Assembly: GCF_009866765.1 (NCBI RefSeq)
Contig: NZ_CP019431.1
Location: forward strand, 4,650,001-4,714,000
Length of the DNA stretch: 64,000 nt
Direction of reading: 5' to 3'
DNA from: Pseudomonas sp. S35
GTDB taxonomy: Bacteria; Pseudomonadota; Gammaproteobacteria; Pseudomonadales; Pseudomonadaceae
Shown here: positions 19,592-28,901 of the stretch, piece by piece
How the letters are laid out: each line of letters begins with the position of its first letter
How positions within the stretch are numbered: the first letter of the stretch is position 1
Made by a program: the position numbers and the translations under genes
The notes under the pieces: generated by a model
What the model saw: the letters and a program-made list of their open reading frames with translations, nothing else
Databases searched by the model: none
Told to the model about the DNA's origin: nothing

Positions 19592-20377
19592 TTACAGATT
19601 CTGCGTTACGAACGAAAGCATCTGGTCGGCGGTGGAAATCACCTTGGAGTTCATCTCGTAGGCGCGTTGAGTGGTGATCATGTTGACCATCTCCTCCACG
19701 GTGCTCACGTTGGAGGTTTCCAGGGTGCTTTGCAGCGTGGTACCGAAACCGTTCAGGCCAGGGGTGCCGATTTGCGGCGCGCCGCTGGAGGCGGTTTCCA
19801 GGAACAGGTTGTTACCCATTGCCTGCAAGCCGGCCGGGTTGATGAAGTCGGCGGTCTGCAGGTTGCCGATCACTTGCGACGCCGGGTTGCCAGCAACGGT
19901 GATGGACACGGTGCCGTCGTTGCCGACAGTGAAGGTCTTGGCATCGGCTGGCACGATCACGGCCGGCTCCAGGGCGAAACCGTTGGCAGTGACGATCTGG
20001 CCGTTGGAGTCCAGGTGGAAGGTACCGTCACGGGTGTAGGACGTGGTGCCATCCGGTTGCAGGATCTGGAAGAAGCCACGGCCGTTGATGGCCATGTCCA
20101 GCGGCTGGCCGGTCTGTTGCAGGTTACCGGCGCTGAAGTTCTTCTGCGTACCGACAATCGCCACACCCGTACCCAGTTGCAGGCCCGACGGCAGTTCGCT
20201 GTCCTGGGTCGACTGGGCGCCCGGTTGCTTCTTGATCTGATAGAGCAAGTCCTGGAACTCGGCGCGATCACGTTTGAAACCTGTGGTCGACACGTTTGCC
20301 AGGTTGTTGGAAATGGTGGTCAGGTTGGTGTCCTGGGCGGACAGACCTGTTTTGGCAACCCATAGAGCCGGAAGCAT
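19592..20377 (-). CDS. flgG: Distal rod protein FlgG
   Basis: A 261-aa distal rod subunit of standard length. The N-terminus has TNLTTISNNLANVSTTGFKR, the axial-protein motif, and the C-terminus has SNVSTVEEMVNMITTQRAYE and ISTADQMLSFVTQ. It is part of flgFGHIJKL and lies 62 bp after flgF. Confidence 0.98.
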   Translation of the reverse strand: MLPALWVAKTGLSAQDTNLTTISNNLANVSTTGFKRDRAEFQDLLYQIKKQPGAQSTQDSELPSGLQLGTGVAIVGTQKNFSAGNLQQTGQPLDMAINGRGFFQILQPDGTTSYTRDGTFHLDSNGQIVTANGFALEPAVIVPADAKTFTVGNDGTVSITVAGNPASQVIGNLQTADFINPAGLQAMGNNLFLETASSGAPQIGTPGLNGFGTTLQSTLETSNVSTVEEMVNMITTQRAYEMNSKVISTADQMLSFVTQNL

Positions 20378-20439
20378 GCTGTTCTCCTATCCGCGCCTGT
20401 TTGTTGGCGCTGCGTTGCACATTAATTAGTGGGCTTCAA

Positions 20440-21180
20440 TCAGCTCATCTGCATGACGCGTGTCATGGCCTGATCGTCTTCCTTGGCGCTGTTCATCATC
20501 TTGATGTGCAGCTCGAACTGTTTGGAAAGCGCCAGCACCGCGGTCATTTCTTCCACGGCATTGACGTTGCTCGCCTGCAGGAAGCCCGAGGTCAGCTTGA
20601 CGCTCGCATCGACCACGGCCGGCTGGCCATCCTTGGTGTGGATGGTGCCGTCGAGGCCTTTATTCATATTCTTGAGGTCCGGCTGGACCAGCTTGATCCG
20701 GTCCACTTCAGCCATCACCCGCGGGCCTTCGCCCATAGCGCGGATGCTGATGGTGCCGTCGGAGCCGACTTCGATTTTCTGCTGGGGCGGCACGGCAATC
20801 GGGCCACCATTGCCCATGATCGGCATGCCGTTGCCGGCACGCAGCACGCCCAATGCATCGACGTTCATGCTGGCGCTGCGCACGTAGGCTTCGCTGCCGT
20901 CCGGGGTCTGCACCGCCATCCAGCCGTCGCCGCTGACGGCCACGTCCAGGTCACGGCCGGTCTCGATCATCGCGCCAGGCGTGAAGTCAGTGGCTGGACG
21001 CTCGGTCAAGGCAAACGCCCGCGCCGGAAAGCTGTCGCCGAACACCGGCATCGAACGCGCCTGCTCCAGGTCACGCTGAAAACCGTTGGTGGAAATGTTC
21101 GCCAAGTTGTTGGCATGGGCCTTCTGCGCCAGTGCATTCTGGCTGGCGCCGGTCATTGCCACATAAAGGTACTTGTCCAC
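20440..21180 (-). CDS. flgF: Proximal rod protein FlgF
   Basis: A 246-aa rod subunit. A GTG start (VDKYLYVAMTGASQN) is chosen because AGAGGA lies about seven bases before it and because FlgF proteins begin with DKYLYVAMTGA; a longer frame with an upstream ATG has no family similarity. It has the rod motif HANNLANISTNGFQRD and the C-terminal LQASNVNAVEEMTAVLALSK. It is the first gene of the flgFGHIJKL operon, with an RpoN-type promoter about 57 bp upstream. Confidence 0.96.
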   Translation of the reverse strand: MDKYLYVAMTGASQNALAQKAHANNLANISTNGFQRDLEQARSMPVFGDSFPARAFALTERPATDFTPGAMIETGRDLDVAVSGDGWMAVQTPDGSEAYVRSASMNVDALGVLRAGNGMPIMGNGGPIAVPPQQKIEVGSDGTISIRAMGEGPRVMAEVDRIKLVQPDLKNMNKGLDGTIHTKDGQPAVVDASVKLTSGFLQASNVNAVEEMTAVLALSKQFELHIKMMNSAKEDDQAMTRVMQMS

Positions 21181-21236
21181 ACTCTTTCCTCTTTCTGACG
21201 CAGGCTTGCCGCCCACCGCTGTACTGATGAGGCTTA

Positions 21237-21252
21237 AGCAATTTGCGAACCA
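21237..21252 (-). promoter_or_regulatory. RpoN (sigma-54) promoter of flgF operon
   Basis: The minus strand reads TGGTTCGCAAATTGCT: GG and GC are separated by 10 bases, the -12 half (TTGCT) is perfect and the -24 half is TGGTTC. It faces flgF, the first gene of a run of seven. In P. aeruginosa flgFGHIJKL is a class III FleR/RpoN operon. Confidence 0.72.
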
Positions 21253-21390
21253 ACTTTGTGAAACAGGATGAAATGCAGACGGGACGGGGGTTTGCGCGTA
21301 GGTGTCGGGAAATGTGCGCTGGGTGATAGTCGAAAAAACGGCGGACTACTGCCGCCTGCGGCAAGAGGTGGTCTCATTGGCGACAACGAT

Positions 21391-21427
21391 CAAATGTGGG
21401 AGCGGGCTTGCTCGCTCCCACATTTTG
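21391..21427. repeat. REP hairpin between flgF and phhR
   Basis: A palindrome built on GTGGGAGCGGGCTTGC, one mismatch from the GI 16-mer of P. fluorescens REP elements (GTGGGAGGGGGCTTGC), continued by its complement CTCGCTCCCACATTTTG. It lies just after the phhR stop and may also act as its terminator. Confidence 0.85.
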
Positions 21428-21446
21428 ACCCAGTGGTGTCAGGTAG

Positions 21447-23009
21447 TTACTTGTCGGCCTTGAGAATCTCGTAGTCCCGCAACTTATTGGCAATCGTGGT
21501 GTGGGAAACACCGAGCCGCTTGCCCAACTGGCGACTGCTGGGATGCTCCGTATACAGGCTCTCCAACACCGCCTTCTCGAACCGCCCGACAATCGACTCC
21601 AGACCGCCCTCCAGGGAAAAATCGCCAAGCGGCTGCCGCACACCATAATCGGGCAAGCGAATATGCTCGGCCTTGACGGTCCCGCCTTCGCACAATGACA
21701 CCGCCTGGAACAGCACGTTTTCCAACTGCCGCACATTGCCCGGCCAGTGGTAGTGGCTCAAACGCTCCATCGCCGCCGGCGCCAGCTTGGGCAGCGGGCA
21801 GCCGATCTGCCGGCTGGCTTGATCAAGAAAGTGCTCGACCAACGGCGCCAACCCATCGAGGCATTCGCGAAGCGGCGGGATATGCAACGACAGCACATTG
21901 AGGCGGTGATAGAGATCCTGGCGGAACTCACCACGGGCGCAGAGCTCGGACAAGTCCACCTGGGTCGAACAGATCACCCGCACATCCAGGTACACCTCTT
22001 CATCGCTGCCCACTCGGCGAAAGCAACCGTCTTGCAGGAAGCGCAGTAATTTCACCTGTAAACGCGCACTCATTTCCCCCACACCATCGAGAAACAACGT
22101 ACCGCCCGCCGTCAGCTCCAACAGGCCGAGCTTGCCTTCGGCCCGCGCGCCCTCGAAGGCGCCGGGACCATAACCAAACAGCTCGGTCTCGGCCATCGAC
22201 TCAGGCAACCCCGCACAATTAAGCGCCATCAGCGGCGATTGCCCGCGGGGGCTGGCCAGGTGGCAGGCGCGAGCTAGCAGTTCCTTGCCGGTGCCGGTTT
22301 CACCTTCTATTAATAGCGGCGCGTCCAGCGGCGCCATGCGCCGGGCTTCACGCACCACTGCCGCCATCACTTTGGAGCTTTGGAAGATGCTGTCAAAGCC
22401 GCGCAGTTCCTGCTTGCGCACGTTGTAGATACGCTCACCCACCCGGTCGGCGCGGTGCAGGGTCAGCACGGCACCGGCCATCGCTTCGCTGTCATCGTGC
22501 TCGGACGATTGCAGCGGCGCGATGTCCGCCAGGAATACGTCGCCCATGACCTTGACCCGCAGGCCATTGATCCGCGACTTGCTCGCGCGCACCAACTGCG
22601 GCAAGTCGAAATCCTCGGCGTAGCGCGACAGCGCAATACCCGGCACCTCGTCCACACGCACCCCGAGCAACTGCGCCGCCGCACGGTTGGCAGCAACGAT
22701 GGAGCCGCCCATGTCGATGGACAGCACCGGAAACTCCAAGGCACCCAACAAGGCATTGAGCTCCATATGCCGCCGCTCGCTGGGCATCAGCCCTACCCGC
22801 TTAACCCCAAATACCCCGGCAATCGCCTCGAACTGCGGGCGCAGCGCCTGGAACTGCATGTTCACCAGGTTCGGGCAAAACAGGTAGATGGCATTGCCAT
22901 GCTCCCCGCCGACCTCGCCCTTGGCGACGTTGACGCCGTACTCCACCAACAGGTTGAGGATGTCCCGCAGGATGCCGATGCGGTTCTGGCAGTGCACTTT
23001 GATACGCAT
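21447..23009 (-). CDS. phhR: Aromatic amino acid regulator PhhR (TyrR family)
   Basis: A 520-aa TyrR-like activator of phenylalanine and tyrosine catabolism. Order: N-terminal ACT domain (MRIKVHCQNRIGILRDIL), a PAS domain (about 80-185), an AAA+ domain with Walker A EGETGTGKE, and a C-terminal HTH (RQLGKRLGVSHTTIANKL). The sigma-54 contact loop reads GAFEGA rather than GAFTGA, which is in line with TyrR and with reports that PhhR of P. putida works with sigma-70. The start at MRIKV fits the family; the longer upstream frame does not. It is divergent from phhA, its main target. Confidence 0.95.
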   Translation of the reverse strand: MRIKVHCQNRIGILRDILNLLVEYGVNVAKGEVGGEHGNAIYLFCPNLVNMQFQALRPQFEAIAGVFGVKRVGLMPSERRHMELNALLGALEFPVLSIDMGGSIVAANRAAAQLLGVRVDEVPGIALSRYAEDFDLPQLVRASKSRINGLRVKVMGDVFLADIAPLQSSEHDDSEAMAGAVLTLHRADRVGERIYNVRKQELRGFDSIFQSSKVMAAVVREARRMAPLDAPLLIEGETGTGKELLARACHLASPRGQSPLMALNCAGLPESMAETELFGYGPGAFEGARAEGKLGLLELTAGGTLFLDGVGEMSARLQVKLLRFLQDGCFRRVGSDEEVYLDVRVICSTQVDLSELCARGEFRQDLYHRLNVLSLHIPPLRECLDGLAPLVEHFLDQASRQIGCPLPKLAPAAMERLSHYHWPGNVRQLENVLFQAVSLCEGGTVKAEHIRLPDYGVRQPLGDFSLEGGLESIVGRFEKAVLESLYTEHPSSRQLGKRLGVSHTTIANKLRDYEILKADK

Positions 23010-23129
23010 GAAAGGGCCCGAACAGTGGGTAGGCGCCGCGTCTTTTTGTCGCTGGGCGCAGATACTCGTCAAGATTATGTGACAGAGCGCGGGCTTTTCA
23101 CAGCCCATTACCGCGACCAACCCCAGACC

Positions 23130-23147
23130 CGTAACGATTACTTTACG
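23130..23147. promoter_or_regulatory. PhhR box upstream of phhA
   Basis: CGTAAC-N6-TTTACG resembles the TyrR/PhhR operator TGTAAA-N6-TTTACA, with symmetric half-sites. It lies in the phhR-phhA intergenic region, 123 bp before the phhA start. Confidence 0.6.
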
Positions 23148-23269
23148 AAAGTCAGTTGCTTTTCCTACAACCCTGGGCCGCAGGCGGATGAAATCTTGCC
23201 CCGTGAGGGTTATCAATAGGTTCATCATCGCAGGACATAACAAGAACGAATGCCTAGCAGGAGAGCCGT

Positions 23270-24061
23270 ATGAAGCAAACGCACTACGTGGCCCGCGAGC
23301 CCGATGCGCAAGGTTTTATCCACTACTCGCCAGAAGAACACGCCGTGTGGAACACCCTGATCACGCGCCAGTTGAAAGTGATCGAGGGCCGCGCCTGCCA
23401 GGAATACCTGGACGGCATCGACAAGCTCGGCCTGCCGCTGGATCGCATTCCGCAATTGGGCGAAATCAACCAAGTGTTGGCCGAGACCACCGGCTGGCAA
23501 GTTGCCCGCGTCCCCGCACTGATTCCCTTCCAGACCTTCTTTGAACTGCTCGCCAACAAGCAATTTCCGGTGGCGACGTTTATTCGTACCCGCGAAGAAC
23601 TGGACTACCTGCAAGAGCCGGATATTTTCCACGAGATCTTTGGCCACTGCCCCTTGCTGACCAACCCTTGGTTCGCCGAATTCACTCACACCTATGGCAA
23701 GCTCGGCCTGGCGGCCACTAAGGAGCAACGGGTGTACCTGGCGCGCCTGTACTGGATGACCATCGAGTTTGGCCTGGTGGATACGCCCGCAGGTCGACGC
23801 ATCTACGGTGGCGGGATTTTGTCGTCACCCAAGGAAAGCGTGTACTGCCTGTCGGACGCGCCTGAACATCAAGCGTTCGACCCGCTGGAGGCGATGCGCA
23901 CGCCGTATCGCATCGACATCCTGCAACCGCTCTATTTCGTGCTGCCCGAGCTCAAGCGCCTGTTCGACGTGGCGCAGGAAGACATCATGGGCATGGTCGA
24001 GCGCGGTATGCAGCTTGGCTTGCACACCCCCAAATTTCCGCCCAAACCAAAGGCTGCTTGA
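23270..24061 (+). CDS. phhA: Phenylalanine 4-monooxygenase
   Basis: A 263-aa single-domain bacterial phenylalanine hydroxylase, converting L-phenylalanine to L-tyrosine with tetrahydrobiopterin and Fe(II). The iron ligands are present: His121 and His126 in DIFHEIFGHCPLL and Glu166 in YWMTIEFGL. A strong AGGAG precedes the ATG. phhB, 98 bp downstream, recycles the pterin cofactor and phhC uses the tyrosine formed. Confidence 0.98.
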   Translation: MKQTHYVAREPDAQGFIHYSPEEHAVWNTLITRQLKVIEGRACQEYLDGIDKLGLPLDRIPQLGEINQVLAETTGWQVARVPALIPFQTFFELLANKQFPVATFIRTREELDYLQEPDIFHEIFGHCPLLTNPWFAEFTHTYGKLGLAATKEQRVYLARLYWMTIEFGLVDTPAGRRIYGGGILSSPKESVYCLSDAPEHQAFDPLEAMRTPYRIDILQPLYFVLPELKRLFDVAQEDIMGMVERGMQLGLHTPKFPPKPKAA

Positions 24062-24159
24062 ACTGCGTCTTTTAAGGCCAGGTGAGTCTGTTCCCTGGCC
24101 CCGCGTTGCTTTAGGGTGACGCCACTGACCTTCACCTATTCGAATTCAGGACACCGACC

Positions 24160-24516
24160 ATGACCACCTTGAACCAAGCCCACTGCGAAGCTTGCCGCGC
24201 CGATGCCCCGCAAGTCAGCGACGAAGAACTGCCGGTACTGATCAAGCAGATCCCCGACTGGAACATCGAAGTGCGCGATGGCGTGATGCAGCTGGAAAAG
24301 GTTTTCCTGTTCAAGAACTTCAAATTCGCCCTGGCGTTTACCAATGCAATGGGTGAAATCTCTGAGGCCGAAGGCCATCACCCAGGCCTGCTCACCGAAT
24401 GGGGCAAAGTCACCGTGACCTGGTGGAGCCACTCGATCAAGGGCCTGCACCGCAACGACTTCATCATGGCCGCACGCACCGACGACGTGGCCAAGGACGC
24501 CGAGGGCCGCAAGTAA
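24160..24516 (+). CDS. phhB: Pterin-4-alpha-carbinolamine dehydratase
   Basis: A 118-aa enzyme that dehydrates 4a-hydroxytetrahydrobiopterin so the PhhA cofactor can be reduced again. Catalytic histidines His73 and His74 ([11 protein letters not shown]) and His91 ([10 protein letters not shown]) are present. The stop codon overlaps the start of phhC by one base (TAATG), so the two are coupled. Confidence 0.97.
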   Translation: MTTLNQAHCEACRADAPQVSDEELPVLIKQIPDWNIEVRDGVMQLEKVFLFKNFKFALAFTNAMGEISEAEGHHPGLLTEWGKVTVTWWSHSIKGLHRNDFIMAARTDDVAKDAEGRK

Positions 24517-25709
24517 TGCATTTCGATGCCATTGGCCGCGTACCCGGCGACCCGATCCTCGGGTTGATGGACCTGTATGCCCAGGACACCAACCCGAACA
24601 AGTTCGACCTCGGCGTGGGCGTTTATAAGGACGACCAGGGCCTGACGCCGATTCCGCACGCCGTGAAGCTGGCCGAACAGCGCCTGGTCGATACCCAGGC
24701 CACCAAAACCTACATCGGCGGCCACGGCAATACCCGTTTTGGCGCGTTGATCAGCGAGCTGGTGCTCGGCGCCGACTCCCGCCTGATCCAGGAGCGGCGT
24801 GCGGGCGCAACCCAAACCCCAGGCGGCACGGGTGCCCTGCGTTTGAGCGCCGACTTTATCGCCCACAGCCTGCCGGGCCGTGGCGTGTGGCTGAGCAACC
24901 CGACCTGGCCGATCCACGAAAGCATCTTCGCCAAGGCCGGGCTCAAGGTCAGCCACTATCCGTACGTGGGCACCGACAATCGCCTGGATGTGGCGGCGAT
25001 GTTGGCCACTCTTTCCACGGTGCCCCAGGGCGACGTGGTCCTGCTGCACGCCTGCTGCCACAACCCCACCGGTTTCGACCTGTCCCAGGACGACTGGCGC
25101 CAGGTGCTGCAGATCGTGCGCGAGCGCCGACTGCTGCCACTGATCGACTTTGCCTACCAGGGCTTCGGCGACGGCCTGGAGCAGGACGCCTGGGCGGTGC
25201 GCTTGTTTGCTGCAGAACTGCCGGAAGTGCTGGTCACCAGCTCCTGCTCGAAGAACTTCGGCCTGTACAGCGACCGGGTCGGCGCATTGATCGTATGTGC
25301 GGCAGATGCGGAAAAACTCACGGACGTGCGCAGCCAACTGGCGAATATCGCGCGCAACCTGTGGTCGACGCCGCCGGATCATGGTGCGGCTGTCGTGGCG
25401 ACCATCCTTGGGGATGCCGAGCTCAAGGCACTGTGGAGCGGCGAAGTCGAAGCCATGCGCTCACGGATCGCGCAGTTGCGTTCCGGGCTGGTGGAGGCGC
25501 TGGCGCCCCATGGGCTGGCTGAGCAGTTTGCGCATATCGGCGCGCAACGCGGGATGTTTTCCTACACCGGCTTGAGTGCCGAACAGGTCAAGCAACTGCG
25601 TGAGAAGCACAGTGTGTACATGGTCAGTTCGGGGCGGGCGAATGTGGCCGGGGCGGATGCGACGCGATTGGCGTTGCTGGCCCTGGCTATCGCTGACGTC
25701 TCCAGCTGA
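24516..25709 (+). CDS. phhC: Aromatic amino acid aminotransferase
   Basis: A 397-aa class-I PLP aminotransferase of the TyrB/AspC type. In this operon it converts tyrosine (and phenylalanine) to the 2-oxo acid. The PLP lysine is Lys246 in SSCSKNFGLY; Arg254 and the CHNPTGFDLS motif (Asn183) also match. The start [17 protein letters not shown] overlaps the phhB stop. The order phhA-phhB-phhC is that of P. aeruginosa and P. putida. Confidence 0.96.
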   Translation: MHFDAIGRVPGDPILGLMDLYAQDTNPNKFDLGVGVYKDDQGLTPIPHAVKLAEQRLVDTQATKTYIGGHGNTRFGALISELVLGADSRLIQERRAGATQTPGGTGALRLSADFIAHSLPGRGVWLSNPTWPIHESIFAKAGLKVSHYPYVGTDNRLDVAAMLATLSTVPQGDVVLLHACCHNPTGFDLSQDDWRQVLQIVRERRLLPLIDFAYQGFGDGLEQDAWAVRLFAAELPEVLVTSSCSKNFGLYSDRVGALIVCAADAEKLTDVRSQLANIARNLWSTPPDHGAAVVATILGDAELKALWSGEVEAMRSRIAQLRSGLVEALAPHGLAEQFAHIGAQRGMFSYTGLSAEQVKQLREKHSVYMVSSGRANVAGADATRLALLALAIADVSS

Positions 25710-25726
25710 AAATAACGGGACTCATT

Positions 25727-25752
25727 GTGGGAGGGGGCTTGCCCCCTCCCAC
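25727..25752. repeat. REP hairpin (GI type) after phhC
   Basis: A near-perfect palindrome with the exact 16-mer GTGGGAGGGGGCTTGC followed by CCCCTCCCAC. It lies between the convergent ends of phhC and the phosphoesterase gene, and may terminate both. Confidence 0.9.
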
Positions 25753-25772
25753 ATTTTGACCGAGCACCCCCT

Positions 25773-26582
25773 TCAGCCTGCGACCATCTCGGCCTTGAGC
25801 AGCGCCTCTTTCGCCTGCGCATCCGCCAACCGATATAACTCGATCTGCCCATCCCAGTGCTCGATCAACGCCGTGCACGACTCCACCCAATCCCCGCAAT
25901 TGAGGTAATCCACCTCGCCCACCTTGCGAATCTCGGCATGGTGAATATGCCCACACACCACGCCATGCAATTCGCGCTTGGTCACTTCGTGGGCGATGGC
26001 TTCTTCGAAATCGCTGATAAAGCTCACGGCGGTTTTGACCTTGTGCTTCAGGTACGCCGACAGCGACCAATAACCATAGCCGTACCGCGCTCGCCAGTGG
26101 TTCAACCAGCGGTTCAGGGTGAGGGTGAACTCATAGGCCGAGTCGCCGAGGAAGGCGAGCCAGCGGTGATAACGGGTGATCACGTCAAACTGATCGCCGT
26201 GGATCACCAGCAAATGCCGGCCATCGGCGGTCACGTGCACGGCCTCATCGACCAATTGGATATTGCCCAGGATCAACTTGGAATAGCGCCGCAGGAACTC
26301 GTCGTGATTACCGGTGACGTAGATCACCTCGGTGCCGCGCTTGGCCATGGTCAGCAGACGGCGGATGACGTTGGTGTGGGCTTGGGGCCAATACATGCCG
26401 CCGCGCATTTTCCAGCCGTCGATGATATCGCCGACCAGGTACACCTTGTCGGCGTGGTAGCCCTTGAGAAATTGCGACAAATGTTCGGCCTGGCAATCCC
26501 GGGTGCCCAGGTGCACATCGGAAATCCACAGGGTACGCACGCGTTGCTTACGGCTGGGTTTGGTGAACTCGGCACTGGTCAT
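25773..26582 (-). CDS. LpxH-like metallophosphoesterase
   Basis: A 269-aa calcineurin-like phosphoesterase related to UDP-2,3-diacylglucosamine diphosphatase. The metal-binding motifs are in order: DVHLG, GDIIDGW, GNHDEFLR, HGDQFD and GHIHHAE. It is longer than LpxH itself (about 240 aa) and belongs to the LpxH2-like group, so lipid A synthesis is not assured. The second of two ATGs is used, since GAGGG sits six bases before it. It is divergent from the AraC-type gene. Confidence 0.85.
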   Translation of the reverse strand: MTSAEFTKPSRKQRVRTLWISDVHLGTRDCQAEHLSQFLKGYHADKVYLVGDIIDGWKMRGGMYWPQAHTNVIRRLLTMAKRGTEVIYVTGNHDEFLRRYSKLILGNIQLVDEAVHVTADGRHLLVIHGDQFDVITRYHRWLAFLGDSAYEFTLTLNRWLNHWRARYGYGYWSLSAYLKHKVKTAVSFISDFEEAIAHEVTKRELHGVVCGHIHHAEIRKVGEVDYLNCGDWVESCTALIEHWDGQIELYRLADAQAKEALLKAEMVAG

Positions 26583-26715
26583 GGGCATCCCTCGACGCTG
26601 TTTTCGCGAGCTTGCGCCACGGCGATTAATAGCCCATGACAGCGGCGCGTCAGTCTGATGACAACGCGTGCGGCCGCGAAGCGTTGTAGACTGGCGACCT
26701 GCATAGGAGACAGCG

Positions 26716-27465
26716 ATGGGACCGAGCCTCACGCTACGCCACTACCTCGAAGCGCCCATCGACCACAGCCATGACCATGCGCAGTTGGTGTTCGGCCTGT
26801 CCGGTCACCTGGACCTGGAAGTCGATGGCCGTGGCAGCCAGGTGCGTGAAAGCAGCGTGATGGTGCTGCCCTTCTGCGCCCATCATGCCTGCGGCAGCCG
26901 CGATGGCAGCCGCTGCCTGGTACTGGATGTGCCCACCGAGCACTGGGTAGTGCAATCTTTGGGCGAGCACGCCGATGCCAGCCGCCGCCTGCTCGACCAA
27001 CCGACGCGCCTGGCCTTGGATTCGCGGCAACACCAACTGGTGCAATGGCTGGCCCACAGCCCGGTGGATGACCCGCTGATCGTGCAGCAGGGCGCGGTGC
27101 TGTTGCTGGCCAGCCTCAATCACTCGCTGCCCCAACCGGTGCCCGGCCGGCGCCTGCCGTACGCGGCGTTCAATGCGCATATCGAACGGCACGTCGCCCA
27201 TCCGCTGCAGGTCGCCGACCTGGCGCGGATCGCCGATCTGTCGGTGGCGCGCCTGCACGCGCGCTTTGTCGCCGAATGCGGGCAAACGCCCATGGATTAC
27301 ATCCGCAGCCGTCGTTTGCAACTGGCCTTGAACCTGCTGCGCGAGACGCCGCTGCCCATCGGTGAAATCGCCGAGCGTGTCGGCTACACCTCCCAAAGCG
27401 CCTTTGCCGCCGCCATGTTGCGCGAGTTTGGCGCATCACCTGGGGCATTGCGCCGCGTAACGTAG
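26716..27465 (+). CDS. AraC family transcriptional regulator
   Basis: A 249-aa regulator with an N-terminal cupin-like sensing region (1-140, with HSHDHAQLVFGLSGHLDLEV) and a C-terminal AraC DNA-binding domain (about 150-249). That domain carries two helix-turn-helices: LQVADLARIADLSVARLHARF and IGEIAERVGYTSQSAFAAAM. AGGAG precedes the ATG. It lies next to a DMT-family exporter, a frequent regulator-transporter pairing, but its ligand is unknown. Confidence 0.9.
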   Translation: MGPSLTLRHYLEAPIDHSHDHAQLVFGLSGHLDLEVDGRGSQVRESSVMVLPFCAHHACGSRDGSRCLVLDVPTEHWVVQSLGEHADASRRLLDQPTRLALDSRQHQLVQWLAHSPVDDPLIVQQGAVLLLASLNHSLPQPVPGRRLPYAAFNAHIERHVAHPLQVADLARIADLSVARLHARFVAECGQTPMDYIRSRRLQLALNLLRETPLPIGEIAERVGYTSQSAFAAAMLREFGASPGALRRVT

Positions 27466-27563
27466 GAAGAGTCTTGCGCTAAAAATCGCGAGCTGCGCGA
27501 CAGACGCCCATACCCGCAGCCTCTAGACTGCGATTCTGTCACCCCGTTGGTTCAAGGATCGCA

Positions 27564-28448
27564 ATGACTCCCCGCTCAGCCCTCGGCGCCCTGCATATCG
27601 GCGCACTGATGTTTGGCCTTACCGGCGTATTCGGCAAGCTGGCGGCCGCCTCGCCGGCCATTATCGTATTCGGTCGCGCCGCGTTTGCCGTGATCGCATT
27701 GGCAGTGTTTGCGCGCTTCGCCAGCAACGCCCCGTGGAAAACCCTGGAGCTGCGCGACTGGAAACGCCTGTTGGTCAGCGGCGTGCTACTGGCGGCGCAT
27801 TGGGTGACGTTCTTCATGGCGGTCAAAGTGGCTGGCGTGGCCGTCGCCACCCTCGGCTTTACGGCCTTTCCGGCGTTTACCGTGATCCTTGAAGGGCTGA
27901 TCTTCCGCGAACGCATTCGCGCCAATGAAGTGGTGCTGGTGGCGCTCGTCACCGTTGGCCTGGTGTTGGTGACGCCGGACTTCAACCTGGCCAGCGCCGC
28001 CACCGGCGGCCTGCTCTGGGGTATCGCCTCGGGGCTGCTGTTCTCGTTGTTGTCGCTGAATAACCGCGCCAGTTCCGGGCGCATTCCCGCCGTACAGGCA
28101 GCGCTGTGCCAGAACGTCGTGGTCGCGGCGTGCCTGTTGCCCGTCGCCGCGCCGGGGCTGGCCGATGTGCGGGCGCTGGACTGGTTGTGGATCGGCCTGC
28201 TCGGCGTGTTCTGCACCGGCCTGGCCCACAGCCTGTTTGTCGCCAGCCTTGCGGTGATCAAGGCGCGTACCGCCTCGGTGGTATTTGCCATGGAGCCGGT
28301 CTACGGCATCACGGTTGCCTGGCTGCTGTTTGCCGAAACGCCGACGCTGCGCATGCTGCTGGGGGGCGCGCTGATCATCGTCGCCATTGTGCTCTCGGGG
28401 CTGATGGGCAGCGCCAGCCAGGCCAAACAGCCGACTGCAACGGCCTGA
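27564..28448 (+). CDS. EamA/DMT family transporter
   Basis: A 294-aa inner-membrane protein with about ten hydrophobic helices in two EamA repeats (roughly 8-140 and 155-285). The second repeat has the typical ARTASVVFAMEPVYGITVAWLL pattern. This family exports amino acids, metabolites or drugs; the substrate cannot be told from sequence. It follows the AraC gene in the same direction after about 100 bp. Confidence 0.88.
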   Translation: MTPRSALGALHIGALMFGLTGVFGKLAAASPAIIVFGRAAFAVIALAVFARFASNAPWKTLELRDWKRLLVSGVLLAAHWVTFFMAVKVAGVAVATLGFTAFPAFTVILEGLIFRERIRANEVVLVALVTVGLVLVTPDFNLASAATGGLLWGIASGLLFSLLSLNNRASSGRIPAVQAALCQNVVVAACLLPVAAPGLADVRALDWLWIGLLGVFCTGLAHSLFVASLAVIKARTASVVFAMEPVYGITVAWLLFAETPTLRMLLGGALIIVAIVLSGLMGSASQAKQPTATA

Positions 28449-28580
28449 TCTATACTTTAAACATCCGCAACAGTCTGTAGTCGTTCAACGGATAACTGAC
28501 AGCTCGACGACAGCCGTGGTGTTCTTTGCAGTTGCTGCAAGCGAGTGGTCACTCCTTAAACGCGATGCAGGGGTTTCATC

Positions 28581-28862
28581 ATGGAAATGTTTATCAGCTT
28601 GCTGGTTCAGATCATCAGCGGTGTCATCGGCGGCAACTTGGCCGGCATGACCAAACAAAGCCTGGGGACCGGGCTCAACACCATGCTGGGCGGTATCGGC
28701 GGGCTCGTGCTGGGCCAGGTCGCAGCGGCGCTGACGGGTACCTCGGGCGGCGAGGCGCTGGATGTGGCGGCGGTCGGCAGCAATATTGTCGGCGGTGGCG
28801 TCGGTGGCCTGGTGCTGACGTGGGTCGTGGGCTTCGTCAAAAGCAAAATGGCCGCCAAGTAG
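28581..28862 (+). CDS. Small glycine-rich membrane protein
   Basis: A 93-aa hypothetical protein with two or three hydrophobic Gly-rich helices (FISLLVQIISGVIGGNLAG, LNTMLGGIGGLVLGQVAAAL and IVGGGVGGLVLTWVVGFV) and a basic C-terminus (KSKMAAK). The overall look is like small Gly-zipper inner-membrane proteins. I do not recognise a function. It is the only open frame between the exporter and the SelW-like gene and its codon use matches its neighbours. Confidence 0.7.
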   Translation: MEMFISLLVQIISGVIGGNLAGMTKQSLGTGLNTMLGGIGGLVLGQVAAALTGTSGGEALDVAAVGSNIVGGGVGGLVLTWVVGFVKSKMAAK

Positions 28863-28901
28863 CGGCCCCCATCAGTCACCGCCAGCCGATGGCGGTGACC
28901 T

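Noticed and set aside
23186..23199. Possible -24/-12 promoter for phhA (GG-N10-GC with TTGC)
   Set aside because: The -24 half is poor, and the PhhR encoded here has GAFEGA in place of GAFTGA, so sigma-54 use is doubtful.
24378..25382. A 334-codon minus-strand frame over phhC
   Set aside because: Shadow of phhC; no recognisable motif.
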